Assembly (NCBI RefSeq): GCF_050948215.1
Contig: NC_135158.1
Location: 11,967,822-12,031,821 of the forward strand
From: Halictus rubicundus
Lineage: Eukaryota; Arthropoda; Insecta; Hymenoptera; Halictidae
DNA: 64,000 nt
Reading direction: 5' to 3'
Positions 23,511 through 36,376 of this stretch are shown here, in pieces. The notes below the pieces were generated by a model, which was given only the letters and a program-made list of their open reading frames with translations, searched no databases and was not told where the DNA came from. Within the stretch, counting starts at the first letter, position 1. Every line of letters begins with the position of its first letter. A program made the translations under genes and the position numbers.

Positions 23511-25539
23511 AAATGTGCTACAGTTGAAGCGAGCGAGAACGCGGTAGCTTTTGGTGAAACCTGGCCGCATGGGAACACGAAAATTGGTAGCGCGGCCATC
23601 CTTGGCAACAGAGAAATTCCGAACGACAGAGAAAGTCCTGCTTCTTCTGCGGGTAGATACCTCGCTCGACGCCACTTTCGCGTTATGTGTCGCGACGCTC
23701 ATGAATACGGGATCCGCAATAACATTAGTGCCGGCGCGATCCAACGCCGAGTTGCGTATCCCCGTAAAACGAGATGGACGTTATGCAACCTGATCGCAGA
23801 AAGCGTCTGCGGAGCATCGTTCTCTTTCTCCGTCGGATTTCTGTTGGTCGATCTTGACACCGGTCAAACATTCGTCAAATATTGTTTTATAAATCGAAAT
23901 TAAATTAAATTTCAATGGTCTTGATCGCGGACCGCACAGTGGTCAGAAACGTCCATTTATGGTTGAAAAATGGGAATCTGAGAATTTCACGGTGTCACCG
24001 AAACTGCTGAACGATCGAGGATTAATAATTCCGCACAAAGGCGCGGCGCCACGATTCGAGTAATCGCGGGATGAAAAATCTGGGTCGCTTTGACCCGCGG
24101 TCCCAGCGTTCGCCGGTCAAAGGATTGCATAATTGATCGAGTGCATCGCTTCCCGGACGCATTTATTCGCTTGGCCGAGTGAAATTTCCCCGGGACCCGA
24201 GAAAGCCCGGAGAGCCCGGGAGAAAAACGAAGTTAATGCCGGGTGTCCGGCGAGCTCGGCAGACCTGGAAGTCGTTCGCGTATTAATTGGCGGCTCGCGT
24301 TTCCTGTCGGCGAGTCCTACGTGCAACGAAACTGCACATAGCACTGGCGCATAGCGAGCTCGAAGCAGCCTAAACTCGCCGGGTCCCTTTTACCAGAGTA
24401 TCCTGATCAAAAGAATAAAAATGAAGACTTTCCAATTCCATTGTGGGGGAGCGAAGGTAAATGAAAATTTATTCCTTTTCTCAATACTCTGAACAAGTCG
24501 AAAATAATGTAATAGCATACTCTGATTCAGTTTACGCATTTATGAGAAAAACGAGTAGCGACATTTAAAATATTAAAAAATTCCTAAGTGGCTCCTGCGT
24601 CTAGAAATTGATGCGGACAATTTTTATTTTGCACAACAGTCTACTGATAACAATATTCTGTACAGCGACGTGTAACACGATGCATATAAAATTGGATTAA
24701 ACGGATAGCAGGATTCGTGGGATGATCAATCTCCAGTTTCGAGTCTTAATTGTTTTTTTTTCCCCTCGTTTGGGCTGCACGGGACCTCGAGGCGAGGTGC
24801 AGCGCGGTGCAGCTCGGTGCAGCGGACTGGTTGCACGCGAGTCCACGCGCAATTGTGCGCGGGTCAAGGAGTTCGAGTGAAAGTATTAAATATCAGGCGG
24901 CCTGGCCGCTGCACCGAGCCCGTGTGCGTCTTCCACGACGTTTGTGCAGCGGATGCACGGTTCTTCACGGTGCCGAGGAAACCCGCTCGATCGGCCAACT
25001 TCATTAAACTTCACGGTGGCCGGCTCGCCGATTCTGAAATTTCTGCAACCGTCGGCTAATCCGCCGCCCGACGCTGGAAAACTTCGGGGTCCAGAGTCTA
25101 GCCCCCGTCCATAATCATCCCGGAGACTTATGGAAATATTCGCCAGTTGCGAAAGAAGAACGCGAACACTTGCGAAAGTTATTCCCCGAAAGTTTTACAA
25201 ACTCGCTGATTAATAAAGATCGGCGGATCGGAAATTATCCGTGAGCGTTTCTGGTTTACTTCCTGTCTGAACTCAGATATGGAGCGATTTTGGAATGTTT
25301 CTGTAACGTCTCGTAGCTTGGGAGGGGCTATGAGATGTATGGGAGCAGTGGAGGATGTTTTGTCGTCGTTCTGATTGGCTGACGATACGCTGGTGCCTCG
25401 GGATTGGTGGGGATGCAAGTCGGCAGAGTCGGTCGCGCGAAGCTAAGGGAAAGGTACCGTGTATTGGTGTATAATTATTGGAATTTGAATGCTAGCGGTT
25501 TGTAAAAAATCATGTACGTAGTTTAAGTATCTGTTAATA
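23511..25539. other. CpG-rich, no supported gene
   Basis: The GC-rich patches at 23.5-24.4 and 24.75-25.1 kb contain short frames on both strands without recognisable motifs. The interval holds one relic of the dispersed TTTTATTTTGC motif (24608-24655) and the phased GGTGCAG triplet at 24796-24822. Confidence 0.5.
24796..24918. repeat. GGTGCAG triplet at 10-bp spacing with inverted copy
   Basis: GGTGCAG begins at 24796, 24806 and 24816, exactly one helical turn apart. The last unit plus flank, CTCGGTGCAGCGG (24813-24825), is present as a perfect 13-bp inverted copy at 24906-24918. Confidence 0.75.
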
Positions 25540-26000
25540 AGTCTGTAAAGTTTCATAAAGATGCCTCGTTCGGTTCAGTAGAAATAAATTCCCAAAGTAA
25601 GTCCGTCCCGACACGTCTGGAGACATGATCTGGGTTAGGTCTGCTTCTTCGTTGAATAATTACCACAGTTTTAGTGTTAACAACTTGTAACAATTTACTA
25701 GAATAGTTTAAATGTACATAAACACGTACAGTCAGTTTCATAAAGATATCTGAATCAGTCTACTAGAAAAAAATTCTCAAAGTGGTAGGATCTGTCTGGA
25801 GAACATGGTCTGCTTCCTCGTCGAATAATTATCGCACTCGCAATGTTCAGAACTTGTGAAAATTTACGAGCACAGCTTCAATGTACACAAACAGGTCTAC
25901 AATGTTTCATAAAGATGCATTAACCAGCCTACCGGAAAAAAAATTCCCAAAGTGGCACGACCCATCCGAAACACATGGTGCACGTTCACCGAGAAGCGAT
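25540..26000 (-). repeat. Tandem array, about 170-185 bp, 3 units (inverted relative of 27.2 kb array)
   Basis: GTTTCATAAAGAT recurs near 25550, 25735 and 25904. Read on the minus strand, the first unit contains ATGAAACTTTACAGACTT and GGTAATTATTCAACGAAGAA, matching the array at 27165-27650. Confidence 0.8.
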
Positions 26001-27164
26001 GCTACAGGAAAAAGACAAAATAGACAGTATTCTACAATAGCGTGGGAGATTTTGCAAAGCGTAGATTTGGCATAAAATGAAAGTAAAGTAGCTAACGATA
26101 GTAAATGTTGACAATTAGCCGGCTGTTTCTCTTTCTTGAAAGTTTCCGGACACCTGAATGAGCCTCGCGGTGGTGGGGATCGATCTGGGCCGTAATAGAG
26201 ACTGCTTGGCGTGACTTTAGGGGGGGCGGGGGAGGGGGAAACGGTGAATAGAGAAGCGGCGGAGGTCTGTTCCGCTTTTCAGGTTGTCTCCTCGGCGGCG
26301 GCGGTTGCATCAGGAGAGGCAGCCTCTTGATTGCGTAACGCAGTTTTTGCAACGCGTCGCGACCCGCTCAACATTTTCCACTCTGTTTCGCGTAAATTGC
26401 GCACGCCTCGTTGTATGGTCCCCGGGACCCTTTGTTCTCGGCGGGACGAAAACGATCTCACGATCGATAGGCCGCTCGTTACAATTAACGACAATCGCGG
26501 ACGTTCATCTCGGGCTCTTTAGTCTTCGAATATGTGGCAACCGGTCGCGGAACCCGTTTATATATTCCCCGTCCCGAAACGGTGCTGGGAAGTTTTTAAT
26601 TACAGCGGCGGTCGCGTGCCGCTGCTCGTTCGTCATCGAGATACAGATTTCGCACACCAAGTTAACCGTAGATTAAATTCATCCGTTTGTAAATCAACGG
26701 TGGAGCAGAATTTTTGGGACGCGGGTAGCACCGCGCCCGATTCTCGAACCCGATGGACATTTCGGTGTTTCGTTGGGATTTATGAAGAATTATAAATCCC
26801 GAGATTTTCCGGGGAGGGAAATGTGTGTCAGGAAGGCGCGACCACGGGAACTTTCCGAGATCCTCGTAATTCAGCCGGAGATATATGGAGATATCGCAAT
26901 CCATAAATAATCTTTCCCATTACTTGGCGGCTCCGTCGTGTTATCGTTCCGTGCGGCTGATTCTATGCATACTTAAGCGTCTTTTATGCAACAGGACTGG
27001 CACGCCTGACTCATACGCCGATAATCCAGCGGTTGAACGGCCGTGCGCGGCACGCGAACGCTTTTCCCGGGGACCGAGCCATTTTCGAGCCGTTAAGGGG
27101 GTTTTCCCATTTTCCGGTATCCAGCCAAGACTCGCTGTGGACATTTTTCCTTGCGAAACTCCGT
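26001..27164. other. Spacer between inverted arrays, no supported gene
   Basis: CpG-rich DNA with a G-run and C-rich segments at 26.2-26.3 kb. Reading frames on both strands look like chance. Confidence 0.5.
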
Positions 27165-27650
27165 AACCCACCTTCATGAAACTTTGCAGACTTGTTCTTG
27201 CATGTTTAAACCATGTTTATGATTTTTTCCACACCCCTGGCTGCAAAACTATAGTAATTATTCGCCGAGAATGCGGACCTATTACCCACACCTTACTCAA
27301 TCACTTCTCTGAAAACTCGCGTTACTTTGGCAATTTTTTACTAACAACCTGGCGGGGACACCTTAATGAAACTTTGCAGACTTGCTCACATACCGGTAAA
27401 CTATGCCTACGATTTTTTATAAATCGTCAGCACGAAGATCGCAATAAATACTCACCGAGGAAGCGGACCTATTACACACACCTTATTCAATTCTCTGAAA
27501 ACTCGGGTTACTTTGGCAATTTTTTACTAACAACCTAGACGAGACATCATAATAAAACTTTGTAGGCTTGTTGGAAAACCTGTAAACTATGTCTATGATT
27601 TTTCATAAATCGCCAGCATAATAATTTCAGTAATTATTCACCGAGGATGC
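27165..27650 (+). repeat. Tandem array, about 188 bp, 2.6 units
   Basis: ATGAAACTTTGCAGACTTG occurs near 27177 and 27367, with a diverged copy near 27552. Shared parts include GCGGACCTATTAC and TTACTTTGGCAATTTTTTAC. This is the same family as 25540-26000 in the opposite orientation. Confidence 0.85.
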
Positions 27651-28464
27651 CGCATAACCAACGGGGTTGCCTTCAATTTATCGTTCCTGCTTACACGCGG
27701 CAATTTATTTTTCCGACAAAAGTTGCACGACGTCCAGTAGAGGCTGGGGAATGTAATAATAATTTTCTTTAGTCCGCTACGTATATTTTCGCGAAGGTGC
27801 GCGAAGATGAAGTCCCATCTGGGAAGAGCGCTCCGCGTCGAAGAAACTTCGTTCTCGGACGACGCAGCTGGGTCGCGGTTGCGTTTCTCAAGTATGACGG
27901 TAACAAAACGTTTTACAGCGGCCCGGACCGTGTAACTCAGTTTACGATTTGCCGCGCGTCTGCCGGCCGACGTAATTGCGCGTAAACGCCCGCCCGCCCG
28001 TGCAAAACGAGCGAAAGAACGAAAGACTGGGACTGGGGCCTCGCGAAAACTTCCAAGGGTAGCACAGTTCGGACACTCGCTCGTGCAGTCACGCGCGCAC
28101 ACACGCAGCACCGTGCAATTTCACGGCTGTAACCTCGAAACAACAATCGGTCGATAGAATTTACCGTTCCTGCTTTTCCACGGCGATTCATCGTTCTGCC
28201 CAGGCCAGGAATAAATCGACAGGTTTTGCCGCCGATTTTTCTTCGTCCCCTTTCATTACTGTCGCCCCTCCCGCCCCACCACTCGGCTTTTTTCGCAAAT
28301 GCAAAACCTGCAAGCTCCAGATACCTCGTGTTGAGCCGACTGTGCGCGCTATTTTGTTATCGGGTCGGTCCAAGTAACACAAGTACGCTGGAAGCTGAGT
28401 TCAAGATAGTGGAACTTGCGATGGTCTGTTGAAAATTTTTTAAATATCTCCTTTAAAAAATGCA

Positions 28465-28890
28465 TGATACTGTTTGGTCAAAGTTGTCTGTTTCCCCTTA
28501 GAGTCTGACACAGTAAAGCGCAGTCCATTCAAGTCAGAGTTCGGAATATTGATTTGCAAGTATTAGTCCTAGGTCATGTCTGACCACTTCTGTCTGTATT
28601 CCCTTTTTGCCAGACAAAGTATATTGGATTTACTGTTCAGAAAAATCTGTTAGTTTAAGCCGGCTCTACGCAGTGTCTGGTTATTGCTGTCCTTATCCCC
28701 TTAACTTCTAACCGAATGCAATGCGATCCATTTCACTGATTGTCAGTCTCCAGAAAAATCTTTAGAAAATATTCTATGTTAATACCAGCTAGCTTTAGAT
28801 GTCTGATCATTGCTGTCTGTATTTCCTTGATTTCTGTCAGAGTCACTCGGAATTTTAGAAAATCTCTTCGGAATATTCCAAGGCTGAAAA
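28465..28890 (-). repeat. Degenerate inverted relics of the 138-bp family, about 4 units
   Basis: GGTCAAAGTTGTCTGTTTCC at about 28476 is the reverse complement of the core of the 22-kb array. Weaker versions follow near 28586 (ACCACTTCTGTCTGTATTCC), 28680 and 28805, at roughly 95-125 bp spacing. Confidence 0.65.
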
Positions 28891-29504
28891 AAGCTAAAGT
28901 CGCGAATTATCCTGAAGGTATTTAGAGTTCGACGAAGAGATTCCGGAGATCATGATCGAGCAAGATCCTCTGCAGCGTCGAAACTCGATACACGATTCCA
29001 ATTCGTTGAAAACATTCGCGGAAAGAAACCGCATTGCTTACACCGCAACTCGATACGTTTCCGAACAAAAGCCGGCAGAATGTATATGTAGTGGAGGCTT
29101 GAGTTGCTTTAATCAACCGCTATTCGGATCAACGAGACACGGGAATCGTATCACCGGGCCGCTTCAAAGAGATCGGAATCACGGGGAATTACGGTTAATG
29201 CGGGGGGGCCCCGTTACAGTTTTGTTTACGAATGCTTGTCGACGGGAAACGAGCGGCAATTTCGCGGGAAAAATATTGGGAGTGTGCCGGTTCCGTGACT
29301 CCACGCGAATCCTCTTTCCCCTCTCGATCGCTTCGGAGACAGATTGGCTCACCCGCCAGGAAAGTTTCGCAACACTGTAGGGGACAAAGTCACTGATGGA
29401 AAAAACCATGCAGGAATTACGGGGAGAGGCTCGAACAAACAGCAAAGAGCATTATAATTCTTGGAAATTTTTCTTGACGAAAATTAATATATTTGCACTC
29501 AGAC

Positions 29505-29620
29505 CGATTTCAACTCGAAAACCAAAAATTTCCTCCAACCTAGAATACTTCTATTCTATACGAAGTTTCACACAATACTAATAATAGAATTTTTAATGTC
29601 GTCTCAGAGTCGCCATTTAC
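29505..29620. mobile_element. MITE relic, CACTCGA family, copy B
   Basis: AACTCGAAAACCAAAAATTT, then CCAACCTAGAATACTT and the right-hand CTCAGAGTCGCCA match the more complete copy at 46258-46436. The ends are eroded. Confidence 0.55.
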
Positions 29621-31247
29621 AGATTTTCAATATAGAACGTAGTAGACTAAATATCAGCGGCTTCGTTTTCAACAAAGAGCCTTGAATATCTGAAACCGTT
29701 TTTTAAACTTCGTTGAATGAAAGATGCCACTTCTCGGAAGGATGATGTTCTTGGCGCAGCAGTGATCTATGAGGAGAAGAATTGATTTTTTGCCAGTGGT
29801 TGTGCAGTCGAGCCTGTGGGTTTAATTGGCAGTCGACCCGAGGAACGGTCTCTAGGCGCCACGGTATCCTTGGATCCCTGGATCGGTGATCCTTCATCCG
29901 CTCGAAGCGAAGGCGAGCGAGTCCTTCGAGGCGGCTGCATTGTCCATGCTCGGGCAAGCTCGCCCACGCACAGAGAGCTCTGTGGGAAACCTGGAAGGAC
30001 GGGGCAGGATGAATTTACACGGCTCGTTTCGTCCGTGCTCTACTAAGTGCACGGAATCCCCGCGATACCTTCTCGCATGCTACCGGGAACCAGCTGTTAT
30101 GGCAACACCTCGCGTGCCACCGGCACAGCTCGAAGAAAGTTGACGCAAGACAGCGCACGCCTGCTCCCGTTCGCGAAATTCCTCGCGAATCGCACGACCG
30201 ACACGTTTTTGCACTTTATTCTCGTGTTCAGTAGTCCTTCGTACACATGTCCGCGATTAGTCACACTGGCCTGTTGACGCGATTTTATTTTCTGTGTTAC
30301 AGGTCCCATTTGCAATTTTTATTGTCACTGAGCACGTTCGTTTTAAAGGCAGCTCAAATTTCTGTCGGTTTACGCTGGCTTAGATACTTCGTTTTTAAGA
30401 ATGTATTTAATGTTACTGCTTCAAATTAATCCTCGAACGGATAGGCTAACGCGTCAGCGTGGCCGACTCTTGCAAAACCATTGACGGTAAAAGTGATTGC
30501 AGCGACATCGAAGACATACTAGTAGAAAGTGCAAGCAACAACGACAGCGGAGAAGTTGACAATATTGCTGGCGAAGTGACAGTAATAAACTAGAACACGG
30601 AGACCGTTGTTCGGAATGCAGAAGGGAAAATACTCGCGAAGGCATTTTTATCCCTAGGTAAATACTCCTCCCTGTTCACACTAGATCACGCCATCACCAC
30701 TCTTCACAATACTTATCCCTCGAGACCATTCATCGTCGTGTGGACCTCTACGCAAAAAATGTTTGCAACGGTTGCAAGACACAGGAGCCAAATAAACTCG
30801 AACCAGAGCGTAACGTTAGAACAGGCAGATTTCGCCGCCACGCGACCTTCCAGGGCAGAGTGATTTGGGGGAACCACCAAATTTTCGCGGGACAATTTCC
30901 GCGGCACGTTGCTAAAAAGTTTTCCCCGCCACTCGGGCTAAAAAGCTGCGTTTAGAGCATCGCGCGGAGTTTCGCAGACGGCTGAAACAGGGCTCGCCGG
31001 TAATTTCAGTAATTACGGCGACCCAGTTGACGGCGAATCTCCTAACCCAGTTCCCGCAAATCGTGGATTACGAAAGTGGCGAGTCGACGGGACACGCTGT
31101 GTTTCCGCAAACAAGCCTGATCTCGCAAGAGTTCGCCGGCCGAACTATCCCGCGCTGTGGGCTGTCTCTTCGCCCCTGGCAGCTTTTCAGGCCCGGGCAA
31201 TGTTTCAGTATAAATTTTCTTCTGATTTTCTCCAATTCTCGTTGGAG

Positions 31248-31570
31248 TGGGCGTGGTCTACCCCAAATGGACGTGTCCTAACCTGATATGGGCGTGGCTT
31301 TCGTGCCCTCGATTCCAATACAGGCCCTCCAGACCTTTCCGAACCAATGTTCACGCTGAAATGCATTTCTAAAAATCACGAAGATCCTCTGAGTATTTTA
31401 CTTTTTAGTTGAACCTTTGATTAATTGGACAGTCATTGAAGAGCCAAAAGCTTCCCGAAATTGCCCTCAGGAGCATTGTCTAGCAGACATCATTAGCAAA
31501 GGAGATAAATTCTCGATCTAGTGAACTTGTCAGACGTATTATGATTTAGAGTTTCCCGAGTGGGCGTGGC
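31248..31570. promoter_or_regulatory. Cluster of three GGGCGTGG boxes
   Basis: TGGGCGTGG occurs at 31248-31256, 31289-31297 and 31561-31569, all on the plus strand. GGGCGTGG is a binding-site type known for Sp/KLF zinc-finger factors. Whether the cluster is functional is unknown. Confidence 0.3.
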
Positions 31571-32389
31571 ATCCTCTGTCGATGCCATTGGCGCACTGCT
31601 CCGTAGGGCTCCCTTCGCTTTCGCCTTAAGAACTCGAATCGGTTCGTGCGGAACGCGAAGGAGAGCGTAGAACCTGATCGCGGAACGCAATTAATACTTC
31701 TCGGAGTGAATTGGATCCGGAACGATCCGCGACCGCCAACCTAATATTCTACGCACTGATTACCGCTGTTTTGGTATCGCTGTATCAGCCCGATAATACC
31801 CTATCCCCCTGTCCATCTCCCTGGTAAATTGCTCCGGCAAATTGCCTCGGACGAATCCGATATTCTCGGACCTCCGCGGAGGAATCGACCGCGATTAATA
31901 AAAGACTATACAATGTTTTTTTTTCTCCATGCGCCGCGCCGGTGGGAACTATGGCGAAGCACGGGACGTCATGGCGAATCGCCGGGATGCCGATTAAACG
32001 CGCAATTCCTTGCAATTCCGCGCGATGCAATCTGCCGCTTGTTCCGCTGATGAGCCGGCGCGCACCCAGCGGACTAATTTATAAGGCGGCGGGATATAAT
32101 GGATCTCTTCGGCGGTACGGGGACGAGGAATAATTTCTAATAACTCGCGAGACGCTGGTCTTCCGAGGAACAGGAGCTACCGGGTCCCCGAGGACTCGTA
32201 ACGAATCGCTTCTGCAGTCCTCGGACCGTCGAACGCCTTCCGGTGTGCTTGTAAAACGCTCCTGTCCCGGAATTTCCTTTTTTAAAGAGCCCGAAACGAT
32301 CCCCGAGTCCTGGGCCCTTTTAATTTAACGGCGAGGACCGACTAAATCGCTGTCTTCAATCACGGGGATTCTGGAAATCTTGGGAAATT

Positions 32390-33310
32390 TGCACGAAACA
32401 AATTGATATTACAGAAGAAGCTCGGAAACCTACGAAAGTCGTAGGAAATGAGGCCTGTGTAAATTTTGAGAGAAAGAGGAGTATTTAATATTGGAGAGTA
32501 GGAAAATTGCTATCTCGAAGCTCAGAAATCTAAAATCCTAGGAAATGAGAAGGAATTCTCAGTAAAGGGAAGGGAAATTGCCAAATTGTTAGCATGAAGC
32601 TCAGAAACCTAGGAAAGTCGAAAGTTGAAAGAAAAAGGAGTATTTAATATTGGAGAGTAGGAAAATTGCTGTCTCGAAGCTCAGAAATCTAAAATCCTAG
32701 GAAATGAGAAGGAATTCTCAGAAAAGGGAAGGGAAATTGCCAAATTGTTAGATTGAAGCTCAGAAACCTAGGAAAGTCGTAGCAAACGATGAGGCCTGTG
32801 TAAACCTTGAAAGAAAAAGGAGTATTTAATATTGGAGAGTAGGAAAATTGCTATCTCGAAGCTCAGAAATCTAAAATCCTAGGAAATGAGAAGGAATTTT
32901 CAGAAAAGGGAAGGGAAATTGCCAAATTGTTAGCATGAAGCTCAGAAACCTAGGAAAGTCGAAAGTTGAAAGAAAAAGGAGTATTTAATATTGGGGAGTA
33001 GGAAAATTGCTATCTCGAAGCTCAGAAATCTAAAATCCTAGGAAATGAGAAGGAATTTTCAGAAAAGGGAAGGGAAATTGCCAAATTGTTAGCATGAAGC
33101 TCAGAAACCTAGGAAAGTCGTAGCAAACGATGAGGCCTGTGTAAACCTTGAAAGAAAGAGGAGTATTTAATACTGAAAAGTAGGAAAACTGTAATCTCGA
33201 AGCTCAGAAATCTAAAATCCTAGGAAATGAGAAGGAATTCTCAGAAAAGGGAAGGGAAATTGCCAAATGAGTGTCACGAAGCTCGGAAATCTCGAAATCT
33301 TAGGAAACGA
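32390..33310. repeat. Higher-order tandem array with alternating 159- and 182-bp units
   Basis: GTATTTAATATTGG occurs at about 32481, 32640, 32822 and 32981, with GTATTTAATACTG at 33163. The spacing is 159, 182, 159 and 182, so two monomer types alternate in a 341-bp period. The long type carries an extra segment with GATGAGGCCTGTGTAAA. Shared parts are CTCAGAAATCTAAAATCCTA and AAGGGAAGGGAAATTGCC. Confidence 0.92.
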
Positions 33311-34930
33311 GGTCATCTGTCAAAAGACTGCCTAAAAGCGTAGCATTGAATAATGAAAATAGAAATAGTAGAAAATGGAAGAGAAATTTCCAACTCATTG
33401 CCTTCAAACCGTGAAACGAATCCTTAAAAACGGGAAGGTCTCCGTAAAATATGAACGACAAAAGGGCTCATAATGCAACACGAAAAGAAGTGAAACTTCC
33501 AGTCGGAGAAGCGAGAAGGCTGTCATGATTTTTCAGAGTTTTTACGAGTTTGTCGGGCTCGTTGTCGGCGAGAAAGAAATCAGTCGGCGAGCGAAATAAA
33601 TAAATAACGCGGACCGTGCATGGTTCCCCCCGATCAAGGAGAAAGCAAGCGGCTACGCCGCTGATTAATCGTGACGTAAAAACATCGTCGAGAGTGATTT
33701 ATAGACGGAAAATATAATCGACAGACCGCCTGGTTGTTCTTCGGAACGGTTCTCGAGATTCTATCTATTAATTCTCTCTTACTAATTGGTTTCTCTAATC
33801 CGTATTACCGGGGCCCGATGCGAAGGCTGCGAGCAATTTGCCATCTCTTTTCGATTAACATTTAATCGTACCGGGAGCGCGGGTACATGAAAGAATTATT
33901 CTGAAAGGGGCGATCATAATTTTCACAGAATCGGTAATTCGAGGGTCGTGAACGTAGAAGTGGGTCGATGTTAATCAGTAGAAACGGCAAGTGATGATCG
34001 CGCTTTGATTAGCCTCACTGAATGAAATTTAAACGCAGTCGCGAAGACAAGATTCCTTATTTTTTGCATCGTAAGTAGCTGGGAAAATCGTCGAATTAAT
34101 TTGTTGCAAAACGCCTCGTTGCTTATTAATGACTTTACAGTTCGAATCAGATGCCTGGCAATTTTCCACTGAATATAACGAACACAAATATTGTTCTCTT
34201 GATTTGTAATAAGAGAATAAATATAGGCTCGTAATAAGTACGATAATCTTGTATTTTTTAATAAATAATCGACTCCTTGAGCTACAATCTCTTTCGCAGT
34301 TCAGACAATTACTGATTCATTATCATTTGCCTGAAAGACGAACAAAATTTATTGTGTGCTTACATGTATTCTAGTGGCAAAATACTCACAATGTAAGCAT
34401 AGAATTTGCGATTAAATTGAGCAGATCCTGTTTAAAAGTTTCGTTACAAGTCCGACATTGGGCAGTAGAATGAGCCTGCAGAGATCAGACAGGAAGGGAG
34501 TCGAGAAACAAGGGATTGTGCAAGCAGGGTTATAATTTCAATAATCGCTAAATAAGAAATCTGAAAGATAGTACAGTGTCGATTATTCAATAAATTGAAT
34601 AAACCATTTCGAAGGTCCGATAAATCGATTGTGAGAGACAATGGGGAGGGTCCGGCGAAAGTTGGGCAGCTTTTCGAGAATGGTCGATCGGCGATCGACG
34701 AAATCGAGTTGGAAGGGACGGGAGGGATCGTGTTCGATCGCCTTTCTCTCGTGCAGCATAGCTCAGGGCCTCGATCCTCGGTCGGATAGCGTTGCTCGCC
34801 GCGTCTTAACGAATTAATACGCGTTACAGCGCGACGAGATACCTCGACAACGCCAATGCCACTTGCACACCGTGAGAGATCGGCCGATCCGCCGAGGAGA
34901 TTCCATTCTCAGACGGACCGGCATCTCTAT

Positions 34931-34995
34931 GAGAAGAGAGGAGAGGAGAGAGAGAGAGGAGGAGAGAGGCGAAGAGATTGAGAAGAGAAGAGAGT
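34931..34995. repeat. GA-rich microsatellite
   Basis: An interrupted run of GAGA and GGAGA over about 65 bp. Confidence 0.95.
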
Positions 34996-35392
34996 AGATC
35001 CTTACCGAGCGTTGAAACACCGTGTCGCAACGCTTCAACGTTTCAGAGACTCTCCATTGAATCGCGGTAACGCGCCGCGTTACGGCATTGTAACGCCATT
35101 CCCGCGATCATTATTATTTAACGCCGCTCGTTTTGCTACCGTCGTCGCCGGGCAACATCTCCCACCTAATTAAAACGCCGCGCTTCGACTGAAAACCACT
35201 GCCTCTTTTCCTCGGAACACTAAATTAACACGCAGAGTGGACCGACGTTTATGACACTGCTTTTTTTCGGCTACGAAATTTTTCGGAAGTGGGACGGCAC
35301 TTTCTAAATTTGGAAGAGCCGGTAGGCTCACTTTTTTTTTTAGAGACCCGTTTAGATCTGTTTAGAGACCGAGTTGAACAGGTGTACCTCAT

Positions 35393-35450
35393 CAGGAACT
35401 AAGGGGAAACAGACGACATTGACCAGACCTAAGACGAACCTTAGGCTGTT
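35393..35450 (+). repeat. Single diverged monomer of the 138-bp family
   Basis: AAGGGGAAACAGACGACATT followed by GACCAGACCTAAGACG matches the core of the array at 22.2-23.5 kb. Confidence 0.75.
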
Positions 35451-36376
35451 GTTCTAAGAATATTAACGTGAACGGTGTTCAAGGAATTTTTTGGTTACGA
35501 ATTTTTGGGAAATTAAAGAACGAAGTTGAAAATTTGATATAATAAAAAGTTTATAGAATCTGATATGTATAAAATTTCTAAAAAAAATTTAGAAGATTGA
35601 ATACAGTGGCACGAACTGTACTAGAATACAGCGGGCCACTGAAATATAAACTTCGCTAGAATTTGACACAGTGAAACCGTGAAATATAAACTTTAATGGA
35701 ATTGCCGCAGAGCGACGCTAAAATGCAAAGTTCAATCAAATTTTTAACATTAATTACTTCCCTTTGATGCCGGAGAGGCGTCTGTAGAATATAAGCTTCT
35801 ATTAGATCATGCTTTATAGAACCCGTGCAGTTTAAAAAATGGCTAATTGTGTAATAAGAGACACGAGGAATGTTCGTGCCGGGGAAATTGGCCGTCGAAG
35901 GGTAATTGGAGACGCGGAAAGTTTCCGCGGGTAATTGAAATTAAGGCGACGAAAAGGAAGCTCTCTCTCTCTCTCTATTCCCCTCTCTGTTTCCTTCTCC
36001 ATTTCATGGTTTCCGGATCAACGAGCGTCTTGACGCGAAGTTCTCGCGTTCATTCACGCCTTGGCCGTCGATCGATCCCTCAATTACGCGATCGTTTCGC
36101 GCGTCCTCGCTTATCGTAAAAATTGCGCGTGTGGAATGAGGCGATCTAACGGAGGGACGTGGCACGAGATCACGATCGGCCTTCACGGAGCCGAGAGTGC
36201 GTTCCCTCTCACCTGATACAGGTACGTCGAGGAAGTAAATGGCCGTCTTATTCGCCTTTACTCGCGATTGTTTCGCGCAGAAATTAATTCGACGCCCCTT
36301 CTCCAAGATATCTGCCCGATTCTCGTCGCATCATATCCTACGAAAATATTTCACATCGTTTTCACTGGTCCTCTAT

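Larger units (their letters stand above)
27651..32389. other. Mixed non-coding DNA, no supported gene
   Basis: CpG-rich patches at 27.8-28.4, 28.9-29.4, 29.7-30.2, 30.8-31.3 and 31.6-32.3 kb. The interval includes inverted relics of the 138-bp family (28465-28890), a short MITE relic (29505-29620) and three GGGCGTGG boxes (31248-31570). No splice-bounded exon was recognised. Confidence 0.5.
33311..36376. other. No supported gene
   Basis: AT-rich to mixed DNA with a GA microsatellite (34931-34995), a lone diverged monomer of the 138-bp family (35393-35450) and a short CT run near 35960-35978. A minus-strand donor-like GTAAGG next to the GA tract at about 35000 is not enough to call an exon. 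Confidence 0.5.
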
